In this document: positions 34,238 through 45,818 of the stretch, piece after piece
Layout: the number at the start of each line of letters is the position of its first letter
Position numbering within the stretch: the stretch's first letter is position 1
Origin: Liolophura sinensis
Lineage: Eukaryota; Mollusca; Polyplacophora; Chitonida; Chitonidae
DNA length: 64,000 nucleotides
Reading direction: 5' to 3'
Assembly: GCF_032854445.1 (NCBI RefSeq)
Contig: NC_088298.1
Span: 20,981,295 to 21,045,294, forward strand
Program-made: the position numbers and the translations under genes
Notes under the pieces: generated by a model
The model's input: the letters and a program-made list of their open reading frames with translations, nothing else
Database searches by the model: none
What the model was told of the DNA's origin: nothing

Positions 34238-34306
34238 TATATTCTGAAATCAGGGCAGTGTAGTTATTAAAAACAATCCAGCAAAAAGAAATCTGAAGAA
34301 GATTGT

Positions 34307-34531
34307 GCAGCGTAATGACCCAGGAGTCTCTCACCAATGAAGTCGCTGTGAGTTCAAGTCCAGCTCATGATGGCTTCCTCTCCGGCCGTACGTGGGAAGG
34401 TCTGTCAGCAACCTGCAGATGGTTGTGGGTTTTCCCCGGGCTCTGCCAGGTTTCCACCCACCATAATGTGAAATATTCTTGAGTACAGCATAAAAATACC
34501 AATCAAATAATAAATAAATAAATAAATAAAT
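34307..34531 (+). mobile_element. SINE family A with clear target-site duplication
   Basis: Reads from GACCCAGGAGTCTCTCACC through GTGAGTTCAAGTCCAGCTCA, GGAAGGTCTGTCAGCAACCT and CCATAATG to an (AAAT)n tail. An identical 11-bp AAGAAGATTGT sits at 34296-34306 and 34532-34542, the hallmark of LINE-mediated insertion. The first part of the tRNA-like head is missing, so it is 5' truncated. Confidence 0.8.
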
Positions 34532-34758
34532 AAGAAGATTGTTATCCCTGAAGTCACTAAACTTCAAATCCAGTCTTTCCTTCATAAATCCTTTAAGGGA
34601 TGTGTGTTTATATGTGCATTCATAAAGGTTACAAGTTTCCATGCAAAGGCACTTTAGTGGACCATTACAAAATACCTGTATGAAATATGTCTTTAAACAC
34701 AGTGTGTACTAGAAATACAGGTATGGTGAATTCACCATCAAAGTAATAGGTTTCAAAT

Positions 34759-34925
34759 TTATTTATTTACATGTATTTATTTGATTGGTATCTTTCGGCA
34801 TGCTCAAGAATATTTCATTTTTACCATGGCGGCCACTATATTAGAGGGAGGAAAGTGGGCAGAGCCTGGAGAAACCCACGACCATCCGCAGGTTGCTGGA
34901 ACACCTTCCCATATACAGCCCGAGT
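34759..34925 (-). mobile_element. SINE family A, head-truncated
   Basis: TTATTTATTTACATGTATTT tail side, TTGATTGGTATC, GGGAGGAAAGTGGGCAGAGC and ACCATCCGCAGGTTGCTGG blocks, ending before the B-box part. Confidence 0.6.
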
Positions 34926-35990
34926 TTAGATACTTGATTAACATAATTCTAGATGAGAGCGCTACGACGGGTTCAAAGAGTAATAAACGCGAATGCGACG
35001 CAAAATAAGAAAACATCTCAGAAATAAGCAATATGTCTTAACATCATTAATTATCACTAAGATAAGTCCACGGTGTTACGCACTATCATGTACGACAAAA
35101 AAGTTCATTACATCTCCATACAAAAAAAAGGCACAAAAACAAATCATCACTCGGGCTAGCAAAAATCTTTGCAAAAATTTTTAATGGCCTATTAAAATGA
35201 CTGAATTACTGCTGGCTATATACACAGTAAACTCATTTGTTAAGTTTAAATGCGATAAGGATACTGTGGCTTCCCTGGGGGTTTACTCATTACGCTATAC
35301 GTGTGCATATCAGTGTACGGAATGATGTGAATGAGGAGGCTTTTCAAACCACACAACAGGAAATACTGCTTCACACATCACGTCAGTGTTGTTTTACACC
35401 TGAAGTCAAAGTCTGTTAGCGACAAGCTTCCCCACAACTACGTTATACAGATATGCACACCGTATGGGAGGAAGACAAATCCTCATCCACACACATTACA
35501 CTGCCCAAATGCTATGTATTAATTGTCAAATTGAGCTGGCCTTGCTTCGGCTGCAGATTTAAAGGCACAGACCACTCTAAACTGAAGTATATGTCAGATG
35601 AAAGACAATTAAAAACTTTCCATGAAAATGGTTGGATTAATTTTTTTAAGAATTTTTCTAACAGAGAAAAAAGGTGTAGAAAGAACAGATTCTAATGTGA
35701 CCCAAAAGGTATCAATTCCGTCATATCTATACATTTTGCTTGAAATAATTCCTTTCACGGTCCAATCAGCGAAAGCATTCGTAGATCTATATGTATGATG
35801 TTCGAATGGTGACATGTAGCAGTCTAACGTGTGTTAAGTAGCAAAAACCATATGTGATGATACTGTTGCCAATTTGTGGTCAGAAAAGACCACCACAGAA
35901 AAAAAAAATAAAAATGCATTTTACCAGGATTTACAAATTTTTAAAAAATAAATCGAACTATCTTACTGGACAGCTTTTAATTAGTCAACA

Positions 35991-36186
35991 TACTGTAATT
36001 CTTCAACCTTTTAGCATGTTTGGAAGGTGTTTATTCAAGCACATTCTGAAAGCGTTATTCTGTGAAGACTGATAAAATTACACTTTTTTGCAATGCCCAG
36101 AAATTATATCCAGAATTATTATAAAAATGTGCATAAATTGACTGAAAGATGACCTTTCATTCGCGAAAAGATTGAGGAATTAGGGT
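35991..36186. mobile_element. MITE-like element, family M1, well preserved ends
   Basis: TACTGTAATTCTTCAACCTT at the left and GAAAAGATTGAGGAATTAGG at the right form terminal inverted repeats of about 20 bp. Confidence 0.65.
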
Positions 36187-38658
36187 ATTGATAATTCAAT
36201 TCCTACATAAATCTTAGAGTCTAATATTACCAGCTTGACAGTATAATCAGAAGTTCTGACTGGCTGAAAATGCAGCTTACTTCACTGGTTGAATTTTTGC
36301 AATGTTGTTTACCTGCATTTGAGGTCAAAGGTCACCTCATTACAGCCTCTGATTACAGCTGGCTGTTGTTTTAGATGAATGGGGATGCAGAACTCTGATG
36401 ACATTAACACTGTCCTAGAATCTTGTCCCTCAACATGTGAAAGGTAGATACCTGAACTCAGGCACAGTCCATTACCATTCGCAGGGGGGTACAGGTAATA
36501 CTGAGTAATGTTTATATAAAGCTTGCTTTAGCCCATAAACTGATAATGTTAGAATGAAAATCAATAGTCAGGTAATATTATCATTCTGTCTGCTTTAGAA
36601 GGTCATATCCAAGGTGAAACTATTGTTGCTGTAATGGAATGTGAAACATTTCAAAAGCTTTTACTTTCCAAAATTTTAAATTGTGACACAAATGTAAAGT
36701 GAAACTGAAAGAATATTAAATATCCATTCTAAAATATGTCTTGTATTTACAAAATTGTTTCGATTCTACACAATATAGCATGTTCAACAAAGGTGTAGCG
36801 TCACATGATTAAACACTTCATATTCCAACATCACGTACTGGTATATGATGAGAATGCTATGGAAAAATAAATTATATATCATGTACTGCTACTCATGTAA
36901 ACAGCATCTTACGGAACCACATGCACCTAGTAAGTTGGTGGTGACCCATTACACTATCGGAATAAATTAAATTAATTCAGAACTGTTACATCAGCGTATT
37001 AAATAGCTTTTTACTTTGAACTTAGAACTTTCAACATAAGGCTTAATTACAAATGCAGGTACTCTCATACATGCATCTTATACAACCACATACAAAGCTT
37101 AACTACACAAATGAATTAAATAAATTCTGGGCTAGCGGTTACATAATCCTATTATATTACTTTTTTAATTTAAATTCAGACTTTCACAAATAAGGGTGAA
37201 TTGCGCATAATTTCTTACCTATAATTATCAGAGGACATCGTGCAAGCTCAAATTAATTAGCATTAATTTTTGCCCTAACAATTCAATTACATACTCTCAT
37301 GATCTTGCTCACAATCCTTGAATCATCTGATGATACATAATGAGTGCTTTCATGAATTTCGAATCTCATTAATATGCAAAAATATGCAAAAGCCACAAGC
37401 TGTTAAATGTTTGATATGCAACAGTTTCTGAAAGAGCAACTTAACATGCACCAAGCTAGGCTACAACTTGGTGGTGAAACCATCTAATCAAATGCTGCTA
37501 TTTTAGCTATATTTACTGTATTGACTGACTGAAAATTCTCACTAAAAAGCATACGATTTTATATCCCTATGCAGACATTCACAATTAAATCTCTAAATCA
37601 CATATGTACAGAATATCAATATACAAAACCTCTGTTTCCCATGAATATGTATCACCTGAACTGAATATTCATATTAAAAAAGAAAACATTTGGAGTAGTA
37701 ATCTAACATATTTACTGCCTTTTATTTTGGTTATCCTTCTGAACAAGAAACAACAATATTGGCAAAAGAAAGCATGTACATGGTAGAATACTTTCTGGCT
37801 GTAAATGAATCATGTAGTTACGACATTCCTGACTTAATTTACTTATATTTTTTATGCAATGACTAACAGCATTTCAGTGTTCGTTCATTACGGAGCAGCC
37901 AGTCCCATGAAAACCGTGACTCATTCAGGCAGAGGCAAGAATAAACATTACAGCATTCCCAGGTTTTTATCATTTTTTCCATTCCTAGATTTTTACTTTT
38001 CTGTTCCCAAAAAGCTTACTCTATATTGATGTGCAAGAATTTCAATTAACTTTGTAATAAATAAATTCACCAAATCAATGTATGCGTGAAAAACTGAAGT
38101 ATTTCAGTTACAGTAATGTAAGACAGGTAATGTCACATGATTAAAAAAAAAAGGAAAAAGATACTGCGATTCCTCTATACAATCAATGAAAGTTGCATGG
38201 CTATTTGTTTTGCACATTTATTTTTTGTCCCAAATTGATTGTTCAGCTTCTGAGTGGAGCTGATGAGCACCGCAAATAAACAGATCCCATTACAAGGTGG
38301 AGGTCATGTTTCTTTTCTGCCTAAAAAAAGATCTGATCAATATTTGTCTGTGTCAAGTCTGTTCATGCAATCATGAACGACTTTTTTCGATGTGGCTGAC
38401 CCACTGCTTTTTGCTCTCTGGCTTTTTTATGCACCGATGAAGACAATACAACTGGGAGATTAATTATGCGGATACGATTAATTATTTGGAGGGAAATGAA
38501 CATCCTGTACAATGTAGGTAACGTGATCACTGAACACTATTCTTCTACCATGAATTATTAATTATAGGCTTGAGGAAACAAAGCTGTCATGAAATTCAAG
38601 TTGTTTAGTTATTAATCAACAATTTTTTAAATTCAGACGCATAAAAAGCTGTATCAGG

Positions 38659-38880
38659 TACTGTAATCCTTAAAACTGTCTGCAACGTTTGCAAGATGTG
38701 TATTCAAACATATTCTTTCAGGCATTATTCTGTGTAGACTGATAAAACTGTACTTTTTGTGAAGCCATGAAACTGGCCAACCCAACCAACGCAGTTTTGT
38801 CAATAAAATCAAACTAAAAATGTACATAAATTTCACAGAAAGCTGCTCTTTCATATGAGAAAAATTGAAGAATTATGGTA
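38659..38880. mobile_element. MITE-like element, family M1
   Basis: Starts TACTGTAATCCTTAAAACTG, ends GAGAAAAATTGAAGAATTAT; contains TCTGTGTAGACTGATAAAAC and GAAGCCATGAAACTGGCCAA. Confidence 0.6.
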
Positions 38881-40019
38881 AATAAACTCAAGCAAGACAT
38901 TCCGATTCATTACAGTCTGTAACATTTAAATTATTTAGTAATATAACTGAACATAAGCCTTAACAGAATTCTTTAAAGAAAAGTTTTTTTGTTGTTCAGG
39001 AATACTTCCTGCATAAATCTAGCAAACATCAAACGCCAAAGCAGACGTGTAGGAGAACAGCTGAGGCATTTGGGAGCATACTGGTAGCTAGGTCTTGAAG
39101 TACATCTCTCAGCTCTCTAGGTAATACACTTTTGTAATTGACATCAATAGCTCTGGTAAATGCAATTTGAATTAATTCAATACAATATTACAAATATTAC
39201 AAAAATTATATTCATATTATTTCGTTCAACCCGATTTTGATTAGGATTAAATTTAAACTAGCCAGAATAGACTTTTTGGTGCATTAGCACCAGCTCTCGA
39301 GAAAGAGTATTTTCCAAACCAGGTGAGAACAAATAGGGCAGGGTGAGAGTTTGCCATTAAAGGCAAGGTAAGTGACAACAGGTAACATACACCACTCTAT
39401 TTATACTTGTCCAGTGTTCATTTCACCTATAGGTTGATTAACGACCATTAAACCACAGGTAAACGGCCAAAATACAGTCATGCATCAATAAACCAGGTCA
39501 AATATTTCACAGTTAAATATTTTTTCGACGAGTCATCATGTGGTATAATCTGATGTTATCATTGAGGTGGTGACTTAAAAAACGTAAATAACATAATAAA
39601 TAGGAGCACCTGACATAAAATACAGAGGAAATTAGATAACTGTTGTCAAATTACATGAGGTACAGTTATATTATCTGTCACACAAAAACCTCAAATTAAG
39701 AGTTTTTAAATATGATCTATGGGATGAGAAAAGCCCTTAATTGGGAAAAAAAACATAAGAACAAAACAAAAACCACCACAGAATTTAAACACTGGACTTC
39801 ACAGTCACTTATAACTATAATTTGGAGTGTTCCTTCACCTCATGCACTTTGGTGAATTTACAGAAAAGCTTCATATCCCTAACAAAATTTACTGTGGTAT
39901 AAAGAAAGAATATTCCAGACTCCTTGGGTTATCATACATAGACAAAAATCACAGAGAATGGTTTGTGAAGTTCCAGTACTATATTGTGTGTAGTACTGGA
40001 ACTTGCCAGCATGGCTAGT

Positions 40020-40350
40020 GTGTTAAGGCGAGTGGAAAGACATTGGCACTGGCCTACTACAAGCATGCCAATTGCATTCACTTGCTGCAAGTGTGCTAGT
40101 GGTCAGCTGATGGCATACCACTGGCATTAGCCTGCAAAAAGTGTGCTAGGGTCAAGTGGAAAGCCATTGGCACTGGCCTGCTAAAAGTGTGCCAGTGGCA
40201 TGCCATTTGCACTGGCCTACTGCAAGTGTGCTAGTGGTCAGCTAACGGCATGCCACTGGGATTAGCCTGCAATAAGTGTGCTATGGCTAGTGGAATGCCA
40301 CTGGCATTAGCCTGCTGCAAATGGGCTTAAATGGAATGCCAATGGAGGAC
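40020..40350 (+). repeat. Minisatellite, about 60-bp sub-unit and 134-bp super-unit
   Basis: Motifs GCAAGTGTGCTAGTGGTCAG and GGCATGCCACTGG.ATTAGC recur; rich in TGCCA/TGGCA inverted pentamers. Confidence 0.75.
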
Positions 40351-40929
40351 ATTAATAGCCTGCTGGTAAGTTCTATATCAGATTACAAAGATATCTGTCA
40401 AAAAAACTATCTGCCTGACTTTGTCAACAAACACATATCCACACCTGTATGCTACTTCCACGCATGGTGAAGGAAATCAATTCCGCATGATTTAACACTG
40501 CGCAGGCAAGGTACGTCAGTGATGATCAGTTACCATCAATCAACATTTACCTCCAACATGGCAGAAAATGTATGGAGACTAATTTTTTACCATTAATTTT
40601 CTCGGTTTTCTTAAGGATTACTATGACAGGTCTCAGCAAAGATGGGACAAGTCTTAAGCCGACAGGTATAAAGGATCAAAGAGTGGCATGGCTAACTCAC
40701 AGGTAAAGGTACGACCCGACAAATTATGGCACCTGACGTGGATCGTTTTGGTGAATGAGGAGACAACCTCAGAGGAGAGCAATGCATTCACGTATCCGAA
40801 TGATCTCTGATATTTGTGCATAGGTACACATTTATCATCTAATAGAAGGCTAGAAGGTGACATCACCATGTAATGCACAAACATCATATTCTTGCATTTA
40901 TTATTAACATCATAATTTTTGGCAAAGTA

Positions 40930-41215
40930 AATGACAATGAAGTTAAGTATACAAGATGCTCAGATTTTCAGCTATACCTATATGTGTGCTGTAATTCTTC
41001 TAATTCTTAGAACAGATATTAGTAGTGCTGAAAACCAAAAATTACATTTCTCTCTCACTGTTTTCAGAAAAGTAAAGATATGTTTATGTTGTTCATTGGA
41101 TGGACTAACGATGTGAGAAAAGAAAAATAGTGCATTCCTGTTACAATTACAGGTGTATTAATTGGCTAAAAGAAACAGACTGTCAGCGCCAAAAATTAAA
41201 AGAGTTATGGTATAT
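40930..41215. repeat. Dispersed repeat, partner at 52430-52925
   Basis: Both contain AGAACAGATATTA, TAGTAGTGCTGA/TAGTAGTGTTGA, AAAAGTAAAGATATG, GTTCATT.GATGG.CTAAC, ATGTGAGAAAA and TGGCTAAAA in order. The partner also carries an inverted AACAGATATTATTAGTGCT segment at 52430-52460, so the family may have inverted ends. Confidence 0.5.
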
Positions 41216-42357
41216 GTGATATCATCAAAGGCAATTCATCTCCTATAAACTTCATGTCAGACCACACAATCTTCAATGATGGACAAATCATGCAGAAACA
41301 GGGCTGTCAGTAGGAAATTGACAGCTAGGAGATGCCAGTGAGCTAGTACTCATGTTGTATGTTAGGAGTTACAAGGGATTGGCACAACCCAATGGTTAAT
41401 CTCTTCCCACCTCTAGCTTAATCCTACACATTTCCCTAGCTAATTTCACAGGTAAACTCAGAAACACCTGGCCTACTAGCTAAGTAAGCACTGTAGCATG
41501 GTTACTTTACAGTGACACCAAGATACACTGTAAATTACCATAAGCTTTGTCCATGCCCTTTTTACCTGATTCTGACAGTTCTACTGATTTTAGAAAGGTG
41601 TTTCGCGGCTTGCTTCTCTGGGTGATATTCTGCTGGAAAATTGTAAGGTTCAGTACCAAAAAACAGTATTCTGTGCCATTTATTTGCCTCTAAAAATGCA
41701 CTTTTGTGGGTGAAATGTAAGGTAATTTAGTAGTTATTGTAGTTATTGCACCAAACACAGGTGAATAATAATAAGTCTTAATTAATGACTGTTAAGACTT
41801 GAAAGTGAAAGGTTTGTTTTTTCCTTCTTCTTTGATAGGGGTGAACATACGGCACCATGGTGAAGTAGATTTGAAAGGTGAGTGAAATCATGCAGAGCTT
41901 GGTGTAAACTATCCCCCTTCCTCAAAGCAAATTTCAAATCATCCTTTTGAATCATTTCAAATTTCAATTTCAAATCCAAACCATACTTATTTCATGTACT
42001 TTACACACATGCAGGTTTATAAATACTAGACTAGTCTGTCTACTGCAACCGATGTGAGTTTTTCTTTATTTAAAATATGAAGATTTTACTTTCAGCATAA
42101 TGCTTGGAAAACCTTGAAGTATGCGAAACAGCTGGGTGTGAATCCGAAAGTCAGGTGAACGTAAGTATCCCGCAGACAACAATGATTAATCTGGCTCACC
42201 TGTAAATTTGACTCTGACTTCTACCTCACCTAACATATCTCCCACACACATTCTTGCTTAGGACAGGAGTGAAAGATTCAGTGGCATGAAGGGGAGATTA
42301 GTGGCAGCACGGCTGACAGGAATTGTAATGGAGCTGGGTTGTACGGGTGTGAGGTTG

Positions 42358-42560
42358 ATTTTATTTATTTAATTGTTGTTTTATGCTGTTTTCAAGAATA
42401 CATGTATTTCTATTATATGATGGTGGACATCATTATGGTGGGAGGAAACCAGGCAACTCAGGACCATGGTCCAGTGAGGTTGATAACAGACTTGGGCAGA
42501 TTAAAGATTTATTTATTTGTACTCAGGAATATTTCCCTTATATGACAGTGGTCAACATTA
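42358..42560 (-). mobile_element. SINE family A fragments (two)
   Basis: TTTATTTAATTGTTGTTTTA, TATTATATGATGGTGGACAT and GGGAGGAAACCAGG at 42358-42480, then a second tail-side fragment at about 42506-42560. They abut the 20-bp satellite array. Confidence 0.5.
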
Positions 42561-42689
42561 AGGTACGTCCCTAGCTTAAAGCAGTTAAAGTTCTCCATAG
42601 GATCTGTCCGAATCGATCCCATTTTATGAACAAACTGTGGTATATATTCTGATATACAAACTTACAATTACCCACCATTACAGTTTGCA

Positions 42690-43395
42690 ACTTGCCACCA
42701 TTATATTCAACTTACCACTGTCACATACAGCTTACCAGTGTCACATACAACTTATCATTGTCACATACAACTTGCCATTATCACATACAGCTTACTAGTG
42801 TCATATACAACTTGTCATTGTCGTATACAACTTGCCATTTGTCATTGTCATATACAACTTGCCATTATCCCATACAACTTACCAGTGTCATATACAACTT
42901 GTCATTGTCATATACAACTTATCATTGTCACATACAACTTGCCATTATCACATACAGCTTACTAGTGTCATATACAACTTGTCATTGTCATATACAACTT
43001 GTCATTGTCACATACAACTTGCCATTATCACATACAGCTTACCAGTGTCATATACAACTTGTCATTGTCATATACAACTTATCATTGTCACATACAACTT
43101 GCCATTATCACATACAGCTTACCAGTGTCATATACAACTTGTCATTGTCATATACAACTTGTCATTGTCACATACAACTTGCCATTATCACATACAGCTT
43201 ACCAGTGCCATATACAACTTGTCATTGTCATATACAACTTGCCATTGTCCCCATACAGCTCACCATTGTCACATACAGCTTGCCAGTGTCATATACAACT
43301 TGTCATTGTTATATACAACTTATCATTGTCATATACAACTTGCCATTGTCACATACAACTTGTCATCACATACAACTTGCCATTGTCATACACCT
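42690..43395 (+). repeat. Satellite array, 20-bp unit with about 80-bp higher-order period
   Basis: About 35 units of TCATTGTCATATACAACTTG. Four variant units (CCATTATCACATACAGCTTA, CCAGTGTCATATACAACTTG, TCATTGTCATATACAACTTA, TCATTGTCACATACAACTTG) recur in order. All three plus frames are open for hundreds of bases because the unit has no stop; a 247-codon ORF here is an artefact. Confidence 0.9.
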
Positions 43396-44562
43396 CCTAC
43401 CAGTTGAATGTTTGTGGTTGGTGTCATATACTTAAGTGAAATTATTTGTCTATGGCAGAGTAAGAAGTTAAAAGAGCTTAAAGTTTCACATGAAATATAG
43501 ATCAAAATTTTCCACATGTAACTTTACACAAGTACCTACAATACTGACAAATTGTCATATAAAACATACCTGCCAGGTGACTGAAAGAAATGACTAATGC
43601 GAGACAAGAAAGGCTCACGTCGCCCGTGGTTGTCTGACAACTCTGGACAAGAAATGACAGGCGGGCAGATTTACTTCTGACAATACAGTGCACGCAAGTT
43701 TCTGTTGTTTAGGTAGAAAGCTATTTGAACTGACATGAACTTACAACTACAGGTATAATACTGAACTCAACTGTTAAAACAACGGACATCATAATACATG
43801 ATCATGATGATAAATTTCACCTGTTTTAACTTTGTAAATATAACATTCCAACATCATGTCACTTCATATCCAGCACTAAAGCATTTTCTTCTGTGGAATT
43901 TAAGCTGACAATTATTGTGAAAATGATGCTGAGAATGATCTGCTTGTGCCACTAAAGATGTAAGCTTCAAGAAACTGCGCAAATTATTTCTCTACACCCC
44001 ATAGTTCAAAATTTTGTTCTAAGAAGTGGTTGAAACAGTTGAAGAATTAGGGTATATGTGTTTATAAACAGGTAAACCATAAGATCAAATGATCTCAAAT
44101 TTAAATGTGATATAAATTATGATACAAATAACAGAACGCCGTTTACATCACAACCAAAATGATATTTTCTACCCAATTATAAAAGGCTGGGCTTAAAAAT
44201 CCCCCAACATTTTCTTTTCAGACAAAATACCTTCAACACTATATAATTCTCAAAAAAAATAAATAAATAAAAGCAGAAAAGCTATGGAAAAAAAAAAACA
44301 GGTCAACAAAAAATATAAGCCCATTAATTTTGGGAGTCTGCCACAGTTAGAACGAAACATTTGCCATAAACATCTTGTCAGGACAATAGCTGCCTTTGAA
44401 AACTCCAAAACTTGTACAACAGGATAGAAGACAAAAATGGGGTCCATGAGACAAGACACCAGACTATGTTTTATTTATCGGCGTCTGCTTCTGAGTTTAC
44501 AGTTTAGGACTTGTGAAATTTCGTACAATACCTACGCAAATACCCATTGGCAATTAAAATTT

Positions 44563-44583
44563 GGGGGGGGGGGGGGGGGGGGG
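44563..44583. repeat. Poly-G tract, 21 bases
   Basis: Uninterrupted G run; a shorter run of 13 G lies at 13060-13072. Length is likely uncertain in any assembly. Confidence 0.85.
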
Positions 44584-45164
44584 AATGCCCTAGCATCGAT
44601 CTGGAATGCTCGGAAAAATGCCTGACTTTATTCAGTTAATGAGAAAACATCCCTGATATAGGACCAATCCCAGTCTGTGTTACAATCAACAATGTTAAGG
44701 CAGATGGCAGATTCTATTCACAGCAAAAAGCTGAAGCTCTCATAATGAGTGTGACCTTATTGGCCAGGAGACATTCTGGAGCAATCCTGCAATACTAACC
44801 AATGCTAATTTTGCACCAACATGAACGACAAACGAATGTTATTCTGGAATGACAAATATATCTGTACATAAATATATATATAACAGGACTAACAATACGA
44901 TATGCAATACAAAAAAAAATGAGTGTGACACGCACAATCCCATCAGGTTTAACATCCAGCTTTCCACGCCTACATGCAGCCTCTAAAGCTATAACTTTCT
45001 GTTGGTTGCTTTAAAATCCAAAATCTGAGAACATATGACTTGTACATGTTCACAGGAGCTATACTGAAGCCATCATGCTTTACAAGTCCAAACTAATATT
45101 TCTCCAACATTTATCATGCAACAGATTCAGAGTCAACTTGCTCCAGGATGACAAACCAATCTTA

Positions 45165-45365
45165 AACTTAAGTCAAAATTTTGTATCACCTTAAAATTGT
45201 TATTTCTTACGTAACAAGGTTAAAATATTGCTTGACAACGTAAATTCTGGGTAACTTATCGCAAAACACATGTCTGCTAAAATAACAGAAAGGAACATAC
45301 CAAGTTTAATGATTAAAAAATTGGATTAAGTCTAAGATCACTTTGGTGATCCTGGGTTTGAATGT
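45165..45365. repeat. Dispersed repeat, partner at 52195-52375
   Basis: Both copies share ACCTTAAAATTGTTA-like, TTGACAACGTAAATT, GAAAGGAACAT and GATTAAGTCTAAGATCACTT-like blocks in the same order. Confidence 0.5.
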
Positions 45366-45757
45366 TATTCTAATTTCTGCTGATCTTGGATCTTTTGAAT
45401 TACCCAATGAGTGAGACGTGCGTGGGGCCAGACCTCGATAAAGTCTGGTGATGTATACACAGACCTTGGGATTGAATAAATAATTGACAGGAAGCAATTT
45501 TCATTGTTTCAAAATTGACACATTATCTCTATGAGTTGCTTTGTTCAAACTGTTCGGATAATCTACACAATATTGTCAGAAGACAAGGGATATCCAGAAG
45601 TAGCGGCAAGGGCTGGCTGAAGAAAAAAAACACATGACGGTGTTTTTGTAACAAGAGCAAACGTCTTGTTCAAATTTGTGGAGGAGTTAAGCGAAGTGGC
45701 CAAAAATGTTTGGCGAGGAATTGAAGAATGTGACTTTCAGCTAGTCACATGACTTAC

Positions 45758-45818
45758 CGTGGTCGAATCCAATAAACCAGGTCGCAAACGTTTTCCCTTC
45801 TTTCTTCTGACGAATCAT
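45758..45818 (-). CDS. Alternative first coding exon with internal start codon (20 codons)
   Basis: The minus strand has ATG at 45816-45818 with A at position -3, an in-frame TAA a few codons upstream, and an open frame MIRQKKEGKTFATWFIGFDH ending in CACG before a consensus donor GTAAGT. The exon leaves phase 1, as the 62707 exon does, and so splices in frame to 31546-31659 (the joint codon becomes GAG, Glu). This predicts an internal promoter inside the 31-kb intron and a shorter isoform that replaces the upstream N-terminus by a basic then aromatic 20-residue leader. Evidence is a start context, an upstream stop, a donor and a matching phase; no transcript is available, and the promoter itself is not recognised. 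Confidence 0.68.

Larger units (their letters stand above)
31660..45757. other. Large intron, proximal part: no supported exon
   Basis: Holds SINE A copies, M1 MITEs, the 40-kb minisatellite and the 42.7-kb satellite. I tested donor-like sites at 40.56, 40.70 and 43.57 kb for phase and start codons and none gave a coherent exon. Confidence 0.55.

Noticed and set aside
40654-40887. Minus-strand ORF ending at a GTGAGT donor
   Set aside because: Joining it to the next exon in its own phase creates a TAG stop at the junction.
42692-43435. 247-codon plus-strand ORF and overlapping 191- and 146-codon ORFs
   Set aside because: Entirely composed of a 20-bp satellite without stops; open in all frames, repetitive peptide, no gene context.
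43575-43693. Possible alternative exon with strong CAG/GTATGT donor
   Set aside because: The phase at the donor fits the first common exon, but there is no ATG before an upstream stop, and the only good acceptor gives an incompatible entry phase.
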